A stretch of DNA of 64,000 bases from the NCBI GenBank assembly GCA_003254925.1, contig QANZ01007334.1:90846-154845 (forward strand), read 5' to 3'. Both the position numbers and the translations under genes were made by a program. Within the stretch, counting starts at the first letter, position 1. The number at the start of each line of letters is the position of its first letter. Source of the stretch: Chamaecrista fasciculata (Eukaryota; Streptophyta; Magnoliopsida; Fabales; Fabaceae). The notes below the pieces were generated by a model, which saw only the letters and a program-made list of their open reading frames with translations, was not told the DNA's origin and made no database searches. Below are positions 12,231-24,735 of this stretch, one piece after another.

Positions 12231-15200
12231 TACTACTAGAAAATTAGTCATTAGCATAAGAAATTAGTAACAAAAGTTAATTTTGTTGACTGTTTCTGAA
12301 ATGTTTATTTAGAAACAAAATTAGCAACAAAGAGTAAATGTGTCCCTCTTTTTCTATAACTATAAGTTTACCAACAAAATTTGCAACGAATGTTTTGATG
12401 CCAGAATTTTGGAAACATATGAAGCGTTTCTAAATTTGTTTCTAACAAATTAAAAAAACAAATCAATAAAATTTAATGATATTTACTTATTTTTTTCTCA
12501 ATCCCTCCCAATAAGATTCATTTGGCGCTCCTCATTCTCCTCTCCCTGCTAAACCTAAGTATGAAATTGAAACCCTCACCAAGTCAAATCTCCCAACTCA
12601 TTTTCGATCTCCGTCACAATCTCTCTCAGCCTTAATCTTTTGTGCTCATTAGCCACCATCGTCATTTTTTGCTCTCTGTTTTGATATTTTACACTCTGTT
12701 AGTGAGTTATGGCAAGTGAAGCCAAATGAATAGAAAAATAGCAAACAGTGAAGCCTCTTAGCCATGAGAAGCAAATTTGAAATGGCAAGCTAGAATTGCA
12801 AATCTATATACTTCAATATAGATAACCTTAATTTAAATTTGGGCTTAAGACCCTTTCGTGCCCCTTATGTTTGCGGTGATTTTCAGTTATGCCCCTAAAG
12901 TTTTATTTGTGTCAGTTGTGCCCCAATGTGAAACGTTAGTTTCAATTATGCCCCCAATTTTACTTGTGTGTCAATTTTTTGTTTTGAATTGAATATGTGG
13001 CAAGATGACTGGATAAATAAAACATCCATGATTTACTTTTTATCCACCATGGCATTTCCTACGTGGATTTACATTCTCTAAACCAAAAAATTACTTCCCT
13101 AAAATTTTTTTGACATCTTCATCTTCGCAAGCCTTATACCACGTAGGAAATGCCATAGTGGATAAAAAATAAATCAGAGATGTTTTATTTATCCAGTCAT
13201 CATGCCACATATTCAATTCAGAACAAAAAATTGACACACAAGTAAAAAAAATTGACACATCAGCATTGAGTCAAAATTGGGGGCATAATTGAAACTAACA
13301 TTTCATATTGGGGGCACAACTGACACAAATGAAACGTTAGGGGCATAACTGAAAATCATCGCAAATGTTAGGGACACGAAAGGGTCTTTTTCCTTTAAAT
13401 TTGAGTTTAAAATTTTAATTTTGACTGCAAGTTGACTCCAAATAAAAGAACTAACTAAAAAAATACTTGCATTATAATCTAATTATTTGAAAAGGTTATA
13501 GTTTTCTTATTGTTCTTGTTTATAATAATTCACAACTTTAAGTATCTTATTGATTCATTGATTGATGAAATAGATGGTTGTTACTTAGCCATGCAGGCAC
13601 ATCAATTTCTTTTGATAATTTATTCATTAGAGAAGGCTGTAAGGGAGATTGAAAGGTTAGAGTTCTTAAGGTAACATAACGACTTGATATATTGTGGATG
13701 TAGGGAACTTGCATTATAATCTAATTATTTGAGGATGCATATTGAGTTAGCTTTTAAATTGGGTGAAAATATATGACTTGGTCAAATAGAACGAACTACT
13801 AGGTGAAGTAGATGCAAACTTTGAAAAGTTAATACTCATAGAGGAATGACTAAAGAATTTGGTGTAAGCTTCTATTCATTTTTAAGTGTAAATGAACTAT
13901 TGAGTGAGCTCTAATTGCTATGAATTTTGCAAATCATGTAGTTAATATTTAAGACCATAGGACAGACAGATTTTGGAAATTTTTTTACTTCAGCTAAGTT
14001 GATTGTTTCTTATTGGTTTATAGTAATATAATCTAGTTCTTCATGAGAAATTATTTAACAAGAATGATTCGCTATGACTATAATTCCATGAGCATATTAT
14101 ATATGCGTTTCTCTCACAAAGTAGAAGGCTATAAAATGTTTCAATTTAAACTTCTCCCCTACTTTCTGTTAAATTCACAAAAGCTAAAGGCAATTTGTGT
14201 TTATGACAATGATGCACTAAGCAATTTCAAGGCTGAACACAATGTTAGCCCCTTGGCCTTTTGTAAAGTTAAGAGATTGTAAACTTGGATCCCACCATCT
14301 TCTTTTTTAACCCTTTCTTTCTCTTCTTTCTCTTCTGATCTACTAATAATTCTCACTTGTTTAAGTGATTGCAAATTCTTAATAAGTTGATATATACCAT
14401 AATCCCATTTTTCCCCATAGGTTCTGCTTTTTTATATAATTTGAACATGTAACCAAATTGCTTTTCCATAGTGAGTTTGATCCCTTCCCTAGCATCTTTA
14501 GTTATTGTTTGGTTTTGGACTTGTTTAGGATCTAAGTTTCAAGAAATATAAAAACTATTATATTCTTAGTGAGAGCTTACAGGCCATGTATTGAAGCACC
14601 AAAGGCCTTTCAGTTTTATAAGTGATGATTATTCTTTTGATTGAATTCAAGTATCCCATTAGTAGATCACAAGAGATTGATGTTAATCTTTAGTGTACAT
14701 GAAAATAGAGGTCTTAATGTCTCTTGTAATGAAATGTGAGGAATGTTGTTGTCGGTGAGGAACCATGGTTGCTGTTGTTTTTCTCCACTCCCTTCTCGGT
14801 TAGAGGTACCCTGTTTTAGTGATGGAACGTAAGGCATCCAATGATATTCTAATAGCAAAGTTTTGGTGCATTAATTGTGTTTGTACATGTTCTGCTTTTG
14901 GCCGATCAGTGCAACTTTGGTGATGATTGTGACAGATGTGAGAACAACTCCGGTGCAATAGTGTTAACTAGTGTGAATATATTGGGGTTTTGTTATTGGA
15001 TTATGTGTTGGAAAAACGTAAAGCCAATAATTAATAGATTTATGAAGTTAAATGTGTATTGCAAGATGGAGGGTCCTAATGGTGTTCTACAGTTTTAATA
15101 CAAAAGAAAATTTTATTGACATATGTTAATTCACATGTCTTGATGAGGTAGGTAAGAGGGCTTGTAAATGCACAAGGAAAATTAAATAAGAATCTTATGG

Positions 15201-16254
15201 TATAATTGAGTATGTCTAAAGCTTCACCTTATGAGTTGCTAATTATAGTTATGTTAGAGTGTTGTGAGATCACTAAATAAAAGGGTATGTTATGGGTGCA
15301 GCATGTGTTTGTGTGTATGGAGTGGTATTGGGCAACTATTTTAATGTACCAAGTCTTGTTATTTTGGATATGTGTGTGTGGCTGTGGTTCAAAATCTTAG
15401 AGCGGTAAAGAATGAATGGAAAGTAATTTTCATATCCAGTTGTCTTGACTACAGACAAATGTAATTATTAAGTACAACCAAAATATAGTCAAATGAGTAA
15501 TACTCAGCTGCAAGATTTCGTCCCACATACAAATGCTAAAAGTTTGTTTTGGTTTGCTGAAATTTTGTGTGAATTATGGTTTTTGTGCAAGAAATTTATA
15601 ATTGATGACTTGGTTATAAATTGATACTAATAATTCTCTTGACTTATTTGTATTGTTGGGTAGCATGTTCTTGTTTTAACTTTAAGTAATTGCATATTCT
15701 TGATTTGAGATTTAGAAAGAAAGTTTTCCATGTTAGCTAATCAGTTTTTCTTTCACTGTAACAGGCTAAATCAATAACAATTAAGAACTTACATTCAAGG
15801 GCACAAAAAGTTGGTGAAGATGGAGTGGTAGAACCATAGAAGAGCAAGAATAAGCAAATTATCATATTGTAAATGAACAAAAGAGAAATAGTGATGAAAC
15901 TTCTTTTGTATCAGAATATTTTGTATATTTTATATAATATACTAATTTTTATTTATTAAACTAGCCTTAATTAAATTTACCAATTAATATTTCAATTATA
16001 ATTAGGAACAAATTACCTACAAATCCAGCAATAAATTATATCTTTCAAAACTAGCAACTGAATCAAATGTGTTACAAAATGTAAAAAATAAAAAATCTGC
16101 AAACTAGAATAGCAACGTCTAAATATACATTTAGAAACATAATAATATGTTGTTAAATTGGCACTGGATTTAGTACATTTGTTGCTAAAATTAGCAAGGC
16201 TGGTTTTTGTGATCGATTTAACAACGTCAAAAATCCAATGCTAAATTCTAAGTC
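12231..16254. mobile_element. CACTA-like element, degenerate, no intact gene
   Basis: The left end tactactagaaaattagtca fits the CACTACTAGAAA terminus of dicot CACTA elements with the first base changed. Sub-terminal motifs of the type 'attagcaacaaa' recur at 12240-12430 and again, in the other sense, at 15990-16240 ('tagcaacgtc', 'ttgttgctaaaattagcaa', 'tttaacaacgtc'). The right terminus itself is not clear; by comparison with the paralogous block at 23046 foreign sequence ends near 16254. The interior is AT-rich with short chance frames (14043-14282, 14877-15098) and a younger fold-back insertion at 12841-13393. The transposase relic at 11780-12225 lies just outside, so two related elements may be involved. 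Confidence 0.5.
12841..13393. mobile_element. Mutator-like fold-back element (553 bp), 'GCCCCTAA' subtype
   Basis: The left end gggcttaagaccctttcg pairs with cgaaagggtctttttcc at the right. The arms carry 'cagttatgcccctaa' units in opposite orientation. The 9-bp duplication tttaaattt is identical at 12832-12840 and 13394-13402. It is inserted into the CACTA-like region and so is younger than it. Confidence 0.83.
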
Positions 16255-16757
16255 CGGAGTTTTTTTTATCTTAATTGTAGTGATAGAAACAATATTTTCT
16301 TTTTAAAATCTATCATTCTTAGACGTAGAAAAAAAATAATATTACTAGTTTAGAAGATGAAAATGGTTTAATCATCTTTAATCATTCTTATATTAAACCA
16401 TTTTATAAAAAGCTACAGTTAAAGTGTTATATTTTTAATTATTTTTTCTCTACCCTCCCCTTATAAAAACATTGTATTCAACCTTAATCCTTATAAAGCA
16501 CATAGTTTTAATGGTTTAAACCAAAGGAAAAAAAAATACTTGGATCATGTAAACACTTGGGGGTAAAAGAAGACCGTTGTAATATAATTAAACAAGTGTA
16601 AAGAACATATATTGCTATATTTGGTATCGTTTGCTTTGGAGTTTGGAGAATATATAGCTACCTAATTATATATTTTATGATATATATATTTAGTTTTCAC
16701 AAGTGTAAAGAACTTTTAATCCACTTATTAAATACCGATATAATATAATTAAACATT

Positions 16758-18287
16758 GGCTAAAATGCACAAATACTCGCTAAGTTTTAGGTTGGGTGCA
16801 CATAACACCCCTGAGTTTTCAATTTGTGCAAATAGGATCCTTGAGTTTTCAATTACGTGTAAATAACAGACTTAAGTAGGGGTGTTCATTGGGTTGGGTC
16901 AACCCGCCAACCCGCTAAAACCAACCCAACCCACTAGTTTGGGTTGGGCTGGCGGGTTGGTTTGGGTTCAAAAAGTTGAGCCCGTTGTGGTTTGGGTTGG
17001 GTTGCCTGTTTCAAGATTTTGAATTCGTTCAACCCAACCCAACCCGTAGGCCCCCAAAAATATTAACTAAAAAATAAAATTTATTTTTTATTTAGTTAAG
17101 ATTATATTTTAGTATCACAAATAATATTATTTTTACAATTTGGTCAATTAATAAATTTTTATTCTCAATTTAGTCCATAAAAAACAAATTGTGAAGTACC
17201 TAATTAAAGAAAAAAATTTAAGAGGGACCAAATTTTTTATAAAATAAATATATAAAAAAAATAAAATAAAAAACTAGTATGGGTCAACCCGCCAACCCAA
17301 CCAAAACCAACCCGCCACTGTTTGGTTTGGGTTGGTTAGGTTGACTCAATTATTTTCTTTAGTCCAATCCAACCCAACCCGCCAAATGAATTAGTGAGCC
17401 CGAACCAACCCGCCCTAAATCCAACCCAACCCAACCCGTGAACACCCCTACCCTTAAGTGCCACATCAGTTAGGGTATAATAGTAATTTTATAAAAAGTC
17501 TAGGTCAAAGTCTTATTTTAGTCCCTCAAGTTTATTTAAAGTTCCGTTTTGGTCCCTCAAGTTTCCAAACAATTTTACCCTTAGTCCCTCTCCAATTTCC
17601 ATCTAATTTTTCTGTTAAATAAAAGAAAAACTTGGTTTAAATTCCCCAAAAGTTTTATTTTTTTAATTAAGGTCCTTTCTTCATATAATAGGACCAAAAT
17701 ATAAGAAAAAAATAAATAAATTAGGATTTAAAACAATTTTAGCCCAAAAAAAGAAACTCAGCGACTCTTCTTCTTCGATCACGCCTCCGTTCATCTAAGT
17801 GTTGGGATTTGAGATCCATCGATGAAGATGAACGGAGGCGTGATTGAAGAAGAAGAGTCACTAGATTTCTTTTTTGGGGCCAAAATTGTTTTAAATCTTA
17901 ATTAATTTTTTTTTTATATATTTTGGTCCTATTATATAAAGAAAGGACCTTAATTAAAAAAATAGAAACTTTTAGGGAATTTAAACCAATTTTTTTCTTT
18001 TATTTAACAGAAAAATTAGATGAAAATTGGAGAGGGACTAAGGGTAGAAACTTTTTTTGAAACTTGAGGGACCAAAACAAACTTTGAACAAACTTGAGGG
18101 ACTAAAATAAGACTTTGACCTAGATTTTTTATAAAATTACTATTATACCTTCACTGATGTGGCACTTAATAAGGGTGTTATTTGCACGTAATTGAAAACT
18201 CAAGGGTCCTATATGCACAAATTAAAAACTCAGGGGTGCTATGTGCACTCAACCTAAAACTCAGGGGGTGTCTGTGCATTTCGAATC
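16758..18287. mobile_element. Giant palindromic fold-back element with a nested hAT-type MITE
   Basis: The left arm runs from ggctaaaatgcacaaatact inward and the right arm mirrors it out to aaaactcagggggtgtctgtg. The pairing continues through 'ttgagttttcaattacgtg', 'taatagtaattttataaaaa' and 'ggtcaaagtcttattttagt' to a centre near 17815, where a sequence around 'cacgcctccgttcatct' meets its own complement. Without the nested 574-bp MITE and its 8-bp duplication the element is about 950 bp. The right edge is uncertain by a few bases. Comparison with 23600-23700 suggests about 100 bp of host block is missing at the insertion. Confidence 0.7.
16877..17450. mobile_element. hAT-type MITE nested in the fold-back element
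   Basis: The terminal inverted repeats are taggggtgttca and tgaacaccccta. The 8-bp flanks gacttaag (16869-16876) and cccttaag (17451-17458) agree at six of eight positions, consistent with an aged hAT-type target duplication. Both ends are dense in 'cccaaccc/gggttggg' words with an AT-rich core. The nesting order is unambiguous because the fold-back arm resumes on each side. Confidence 0.78.
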
Positions 18288-19610
18288 AAAATTTCATTAT
18301 CATTCAAATCTTGCAAAATTATTTTTTTTTCTCAAAATACAAATTTAGTACAATATAAGTAAGGGAGTTCAAATCCAATACCATTTGATCTGAAGTTCTT
18401 AACTGAAGACATCCAATTCAAACCGATAAAAACTTATCAAATTATTCAAATTATTGGATTGACGGAATGAAAGTTTTTCTAAAAATTAATCAAGTCAAAA
18501 TTTGGATAACTTTTTACAAAGATATGAGACCAATTTTGTAATCTGATCAAAAGATATGGGACTAATTATGCAACCTGATCCAAAGGTATGGGACCAAAAG
18601 AGCAACATGAGACCAAATTTAAATCTGAGCAAAAGTTATGAGACTAAAACTGTAACAAAAAAAGTTATGGGACCAAATTGAGATCAAAGCAAAAGTTATG
18701 CGACTAAAAGTACACTTTGACCTAAATTATTTTATATAAAAAAGAGTAAACTAATAATTTGATCTCTAAAAGATTAAACCAGTTGACAATTCAATATGTG
18801 AAAGATTAAAATACATTAGTCTACTCTCTAAAAATTTAACAAAAGAAAAAAAGAAAAAATAATATACCGTTTTTATCTTTTAGAATTAAAGAGTATATAT
18901 TTTAATTTTTAAGAATTAAATTGTATATTTTAATCTTTTATGAATACAATTATCAAATCCATAGTCTTTGATGACCGAATTGTTGATTTAATCTAAAACA
19001 ATAATATAGAGCTGAAAAATGTGTCTTTGGTACGTATCTTCATCCTTAAATTAATATATATATATATATATAACGACAATGAAATAGTCGGTCTGAATAC
19101 CATCTTTTTGTTTCCATTCTTTTTCTATTCATACACTGCATTGAACGCTAAGCTTGGCACTTTACCAAAATCCATCGTCCAAAATTGGAGAGAAAATACA
19201 AATTTGTAATATTCTGATCCAAATTTGAATATGGTTGTGATGGGAAAAATCGAAACTATAAATTTACTTTAAAAAAAACAAAATAAAACAAACCTGTAAT
19301 TAAGTGCTAAATTTCAAATTTTTTACTAGCTGCTGATGCAGTACTTTTGAATATGTTCTTGTTCATTCATGCAGATCATTGAAATTCTGAAACATCTTTA
19401 TAATTAAGGAACAAAAAAAATAAACTTCTGAAACCCGCTTGATGCACGTAGTTGAACTTCCTCTGAAATATAATTTGTCCATATTGCAGACTCATTTGTC
19501 TTTCTCTGCACATTCTCTCAGATACATTGAAGATAAAGGTGTTTTATGCTTCAACACCTCTATTACTTCACAACACAACATGCATGGATATATATGTATT
19601 CATATATCCT

Positions 19611-19627
19611 TTATATATATATATATG
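19611..19627 (+). promoter_or_regulatory. TATA box region of the protease gene at 19723
   Basis: A (TA)n run about 100 bp before the ATG is followed by gatatctcaaatattattgg, the motif shared by all array promoters. Confidence 0.6.
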
Positions 19628-19722
19628 ATATCTCAAATATTATTGGACACCAACAAACCATCTTACTTTCTCATATTTCACTCTCAAGTATTTTATTTTC
19701 CATTCCATATTGTCACAACAAT

Positions 19723-20848
19723 ATGGCTTCCAAAATTCAATTCCATCGTAATATTTCATTGGCTTTGGTTTTGCTTATGGGATTCTTGGCCTTTGAAGCC
19801 ACATCTCGCACTCTCCAGGATTTGTCTATGCAAGAGAGGCATCAGCAATGGATGGCTCAATATGGCAAAACTTACAAAGACCCTCAAGAAATGGAGAAGC
19901 GTTTCAACATTTTTAAGCAAAATGTGGAATACATTGATTCCTTCAACAATGCTGCAACTAAATCTTACAAGCTAGCTATCAATGAATTTGCAGATCTCAC
20001 CAACAAAGAGTTCACATCTTCTAGAAATAGATTCAAGGGCCATATGTGCTCCTCAATAACAAAGACTTCCACTTTTAAATATGAAAATGTCACTGATGTT
20101 CCTTCATCCATTGATTGGAGACAGAAAGGTGCTGTCACACCCATCAAGAATCAAGGCCAATGTGGTATGTGTTTGCTAAATTAAATTCCTTCAAACAAAC
20201 AAATCCAAGATTCAATCTTTATATAACTATATATGCTTCGTTTTCATATATATTGTAGGATGTTGTTGGGCTTTTTCTGCTGTTGCTGCAACAGAAGGGA
20301 TCACTCAGATAAGCACAGGGAAACTGATATCTCTATCAGAACAAGAGCTGGTTGATTGTGACATAAAAGGTGTGGACCAAGGCTGTGAAGGGGGTCTAAT
20401 GGACGATGCCTTCAAGTTCATCATTCAAAACCATGGTCTAACCACAGAAGCCAATTACCCTTACCAAGGCACTGATGGAACCTGTAACACAAAAGCAGAA
20501 GCCAACAGTGCAACAAACATCAAGGGGTATGAGGATGTGCCTACAAATAGCGAGGATGCATTGCAAAAAGCCGTGGCTAATCAACCGGTATCAGTGGCCA
20601 TAGATGCAAGTGGATCAGATTTTCAATTCTACTCAAGTGGCGTATTCACAGGGTCTTGTGGGACAGAGTTAGACCATGGTGTGACTGCAGTGGGATATGG
20701 AGATAGTGATGGAACTGCATATTGGTTAGTGAAGAACTCGTGGGGAACAACGTGGGGAGAGGAAGGATACATCAGAATGCAAAGGAATATAGCTGCCAAT
20801 GAAGGACTGTGTGGCATAGCAATGGAGGCTTCTTATCCCACTGCATAA
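19723..20848 (+). CDS. Papain-like cysteine protease, SAG39/SAG12-like (intact, 343 aa)
   Basis: Exons 19723-20164 and 20259-20848, intron 94 bp (GT-AG). The start codon sits in acaatatggcttcc as in the type II paralogues; an in-frame ATG at 19546 falls upstream of the TATA box and was not used. Signal peptide, ERFNIN prodomain, INEFAD, mature start near [13 protein letters not shown] (residue 126), catalytic C150/H287/N307 with oxyanion Q144 are all present. A prodomain N-glycosylation sequon lies in YENVTD. Differences from paralogues include FHRNIS in the signal peptide, NNAATKS, VDCDIKG (others DTxG) and YGDSDG. Expected product is a secreted or vacuolar endopeptidase made as a zymogen. 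Confidence 0.95.
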
Positions 20849-23045
20849 ATGTCAAACTTAAAACAACATATATATACTACTTTCTTTTTAATTTAAAGTT
20901 TCTGCTCTTAATTAGTAGAGTTGTATATGTATGGATCATACTTTGTGTAGTTATCAGTTGAAAAAAATGATGTATATTTGTGATATGTTGTATAAAACCC
21001 TTATTATTACCTTAAAAGTAAAGACTCTTCTATTTTTGCAGCTATTTTGAATCTTTAGCAGAAGTCATTCTTTGGGGATTGTGTTATATTCTTACATGCA
21101 TTGACTGCTTGATGAGGATTTTTTAAACTGTAGTTAGCATATTTTAGACTTCTAATTGGAGTATCAAAAATAGGGGCTTTTTGACAGATATATATTTATA
21201 TTTATTTATTTTTAAAATAATTTCTAATTTATATTTATATTAAACATATTTACTACTATATATTTTCTTTTGAGACTAAAGTGACAGGTTGGTCGGCGGT
21301 ATCATAAAACTGCCGAATGGTTTTAGGAAATTTTGCCCCTTCTCCAATTTTGGCTGAAACAAATTGGCACATTCCCTCCTTCTTTTTCCGTAAATTTTTC
21401 GTTTCCCTCCTCCAAATTGGCGCATTGTATTTGGGTCATATAGTATTTGGGTCTAACTACTTAAGAATAATGACTTTAGGGGCATTGTAGAACAAGAACT
21501 CTATCAAGGGCTGACTAAGGTTTAAATCTAGTTTTCTTTTTGTATAAACTAGAAAGTAGATATCACGTTTGAATCTTCCGGTAAGCTTTGAATGTGATAG
21601 TTTAACAAGTGTAAACATGTTCTGCTTCGTATCCTGTGTAGGCTAAAACATAGGAAAACATGGAGTCAGTTCATTGTATCAAAAGTATGTATTTCTATAA
21701 CAAAGTATTGTATCACAGTTCTGAAAGTCCCCAAAACTCGGCAATTTCTCTTCCTTTCGGTTTCCTCTGTTTCAAATTGAAGGATATGATTAAGAGGGGG
21801 ATTAAAGTGTAAGTGTGGTGTGTGTATAAGTAACAAGATAGCAACAGAAAAGAAGAGATGAGATTGATATAGAGAGAGAAAAGAAAGAGACAATTAGGTA
21901 TATCTATATATATATATACATAATCTAGCACATCATGTCAAGAAAGTCCAAAATCTTTTAACTGATAAAATTTTGTTTGGATATGATGACATGCCAGGAT
22001 TTAAGTAGAAAGACTAGAATTCACTGCATTTTAGATCCATTTAGAAATGCCAATGTTAATAAATAAGGAGCAACACTAGCTTGTTGGATGACCTTCATTA
22101 TTACATTTTAGCTTAGCTGATCTTACGGTTTCATGAGTTTATGACCATATTACAAAAATCAATCTCAATTTTAAGACCCAAAATTACTAGATTTTTTCTT
22201 TCTCATCTTACAATCTCAAGATTAGATAGAGTGCATACTTGAATTCCACAAACTGAAATATGAGTTTGTTTGTGAACTACTTATTTATTTATAATTTTTT
22301 AATTGATTTTTTTTTGTAAAGATAATTTTTGTATTGATATATATGAAACTTACAGGAGCCTGTATAGATAGCATATACTTATTGGTGTTGAAATCAAGGT
22401 ACTAACATATGGTTTTGTTAGCTTCTTTTGGAATAAGTATATATGTGTATGTGATAAATTGGAATAAGGGATTTCTGTAATTATGTAGTAAGCAAACTGA
22501 TCCTGTAATAAGCTAAGATCTTTGTTTTAATATAGATTATGGTTTTAGTTATATTATATTACAACAATATTTGTGCAAGCTCAAACACCATTAACCACCT
22601 TAATTTGTTTTCTTTGTTGAAGGTGAAAGAGAAGGGGGAGCAAAAGGGTTATTATGAGTTCATCTTTTTTTTTTTCTTATTTATGTAATTCTGAAACTCA
22701 TACATAGATGAATGTATGTTTTATGATTTACATTTTATGATACTATTGTTTTGGAATATTGCCTAGTTTAAGTTCAAAGAAAAAACCTTGATTGTGATGT
22801 TATGAGCTTTCTTCTCATGTGTTCTGCACCGAGAGGATTTGTGATTTCAGCTGCTTTCGTTGTTGGGCAGCTAATTCAACCTAAATTGGCAAGTGATTGT
22901 TAGGGAGGATTTTTTGATTTCAGCATTTAGGTACTATGTTTGGTCAATATCCTATTTTTATTTTGTCTCATTATTATTATTACTTTATTCAATGAATCAA
23001 TCAAGTAATTGACATTGTGATCCAACCATGTGCTCATTATTGTGA
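20849..23045. other. Downstream flank and unassigned intergenic DNA
   Basis: 20849 to about 21180 is the protease 3' flank shared with the copies at 26413, 32335 and 38312 (ggatcatactttgtgta, gtataaaacccttattatta, cttctaattggagtatcaaa). After that similarity stops. 21180-23045 is AT-rich with a purine-rich patch (21770-21900) and (TA)n at about 21905-21920. I see no gene or bounded transposon in it. Confidence 0.5.
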
Positions 23046-24735
23046 TCTTTTTGGTTGGCTACGTCTGGAGTTTTTTTATCTTAATTGTAGTGACAGAAAC
23101 AACATTTTCTTTTATAAATCTATCATTGTTTGACTTAGAAAAAAATAATATTACTAATTTAGAAGATGAAAATAGTTTAATCACCTTGAATCATTCTTAT
23201 ATTAAAAATATTATATTAACTCATTTTATAAAAAGGTACACTAAAGGTGTTCTATGTTCTAATCTTTTTTTACTCTACCCTGCCTTATCCAGAGGAAATG
23301 AGAAACATTGTATTCAGCCTTAATCCTTATAAAGCACATAGTTTTGATGGTTTAAACGCCTTTTTGATAAGAAAAAAAAAAGAGAAAAAATATTTGGATC
23401 ATGTAAACACTTGGGGATAAAAGAAGACCGTTGTAATATAATTAAACAAGTGTAAAGAACATATATAACAATATTTGGTATCGTTTGCTTTGGAGAACAT
23501 TACTACCCAAATTATATATTTCGTGATATAAATTTAGTTTTTAGACAAGTGTAAAGAACTTTTAATCCACTTATTAAATACCGATATAATATAATTAAAT
23601 AGTTAAAAAAATTACTTACTTAATTCAGTTAATAATTAAATAAGTCATTTCAATAGTTAATATTTAAAATAATGAAACGAATCAAAATTCTATTATCATT
23701 CAAATCTTACAAAATCATTTATTTCTCATAATTCAAATTGAGTACAATATAACTAAGGGAGTTCAAATCCAATATCATTTTATCTTAACTGAAGACATCC
23801 GATTCAAACCGATAAAAGCTTATCAAAATAATCAAAGTTGACCAATTTATTGGATTGATGGAATGAAAGTTTCTAAAAATTAATCAAGTCAAATTTTGAA
23901 TAACCTTTTGCTATGAAACTAATTCTATTATTTGATCAAAAGATATGAGACAAATTCTGCAACCTGACCCAAAGATATAGGACCAAAAGAGCAACATGAG
24001 ACCAAATTAAGATCTGAGCAAAAGATATGAGACTAAAACTGCAGTAAAAAAAGTTATGGAAGCAAATTGAGATTAGAGCAAAAGTTATGGGACAAAAAGT
24101 GTACTGACCTAAAGTATTTTATATAAAAAAAGAGTAAACTGGCAATTTGATCCTTAAAATGTTAAACGAGTTGACAATTCAATCTATGAAAGATTGAAAT
24201 ACATAATTTAGTCTCTAAAAGATAAAAAGTAGACAAAATAGTATACTGTTTTTATCTTTTAGGACTAAAGAGTATATCATTTTAATTTATAAGAACTAAA
24301 TTGTATATTTTAATCTTTCATGGATCTAATTATTAAATCAATAATCTTTTATAGATCGAATTGTTGATTTATTTAAAAAAATAATATAGGGCTGAAAAAT
24401 GCGTCTCTGGTACATGTATATGTAAAACGACGATGAAACAGTCAGTCTCACACTTTCACTATGTTTCCATTCTACACTTGAACAACTAGACTATTCTGAA
24501 TAGTAATACCATCTTTTTGTTTGCATTATTCTTTTTCTTTTCATACTCTGCATTGAACACTAAGCTTGGCACTTTCCCAAAATCCATCCTCGAAAATTGG
24601 AGAGAAAATATATATTGTAACAACAAAAGAAAAAATTGTAATATTCTGATCCCAATTTGAATATGGTTGTGATGATGGGAGAAATTGAAAATATAAATTT
24701 ACTTTAAAAAATACAAAATAAAACAACCCTGTAAA
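23046..24735. repeat. Duplicated upstream block, copy C, truncated before its gene
   Basis: Matches copies A and B from 'tttttggttggct' through 'gataaaagcttatcaaaata', the 'gagaccaaa' half-element (about 23930-24110), 'gttaaacgagttgacaa' and 'aatttgaatatggttgtgat', then stops at 'aaaacaaccctgtaa' where A and B continue with 'ttaagtgctaaatttc'. It lacks both copy-A insertions and therefore supplies their empty sites. No type II proximal promoter or gene follows; the next gene (26413) has a type I promoter. Confidence 0.75.

Larger units (their letters stand above)
16255..19722. repeat. Duplicated upstream block, copy B (type II promoter unit)
   Basis: Homologous to 5226-8033 and 23046-24735 in the same order, starting at 'gagttttttttatcttaattgtagtg', through 'aagtgtaaagaac', 'cgataaaaacttatca', the 'gatatgagaccaa' half-element (18520-18725) and 'gattaaaccagttgacaa', to the promoter. 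It lacks the two copy-A fold-back elements but carries its own giant fold-back insertion (16758-18287). A (TA)n tract occurs at about 19052-19073. Confidence 0.75.

Noticed and set aside
14043-15098. Possible small genes at 14043-14282 and 14877-15098
   Set aside because: Short, no homology recognised, located within a decayed CACTA-like element; no splice-linked partner exon seen.
19546-19722. Longer N-terminus from the ATG at 19546
   Set aside because: It lies upstream of the TATA region, is not conserved in paralogues, and would bury the signal peptide.
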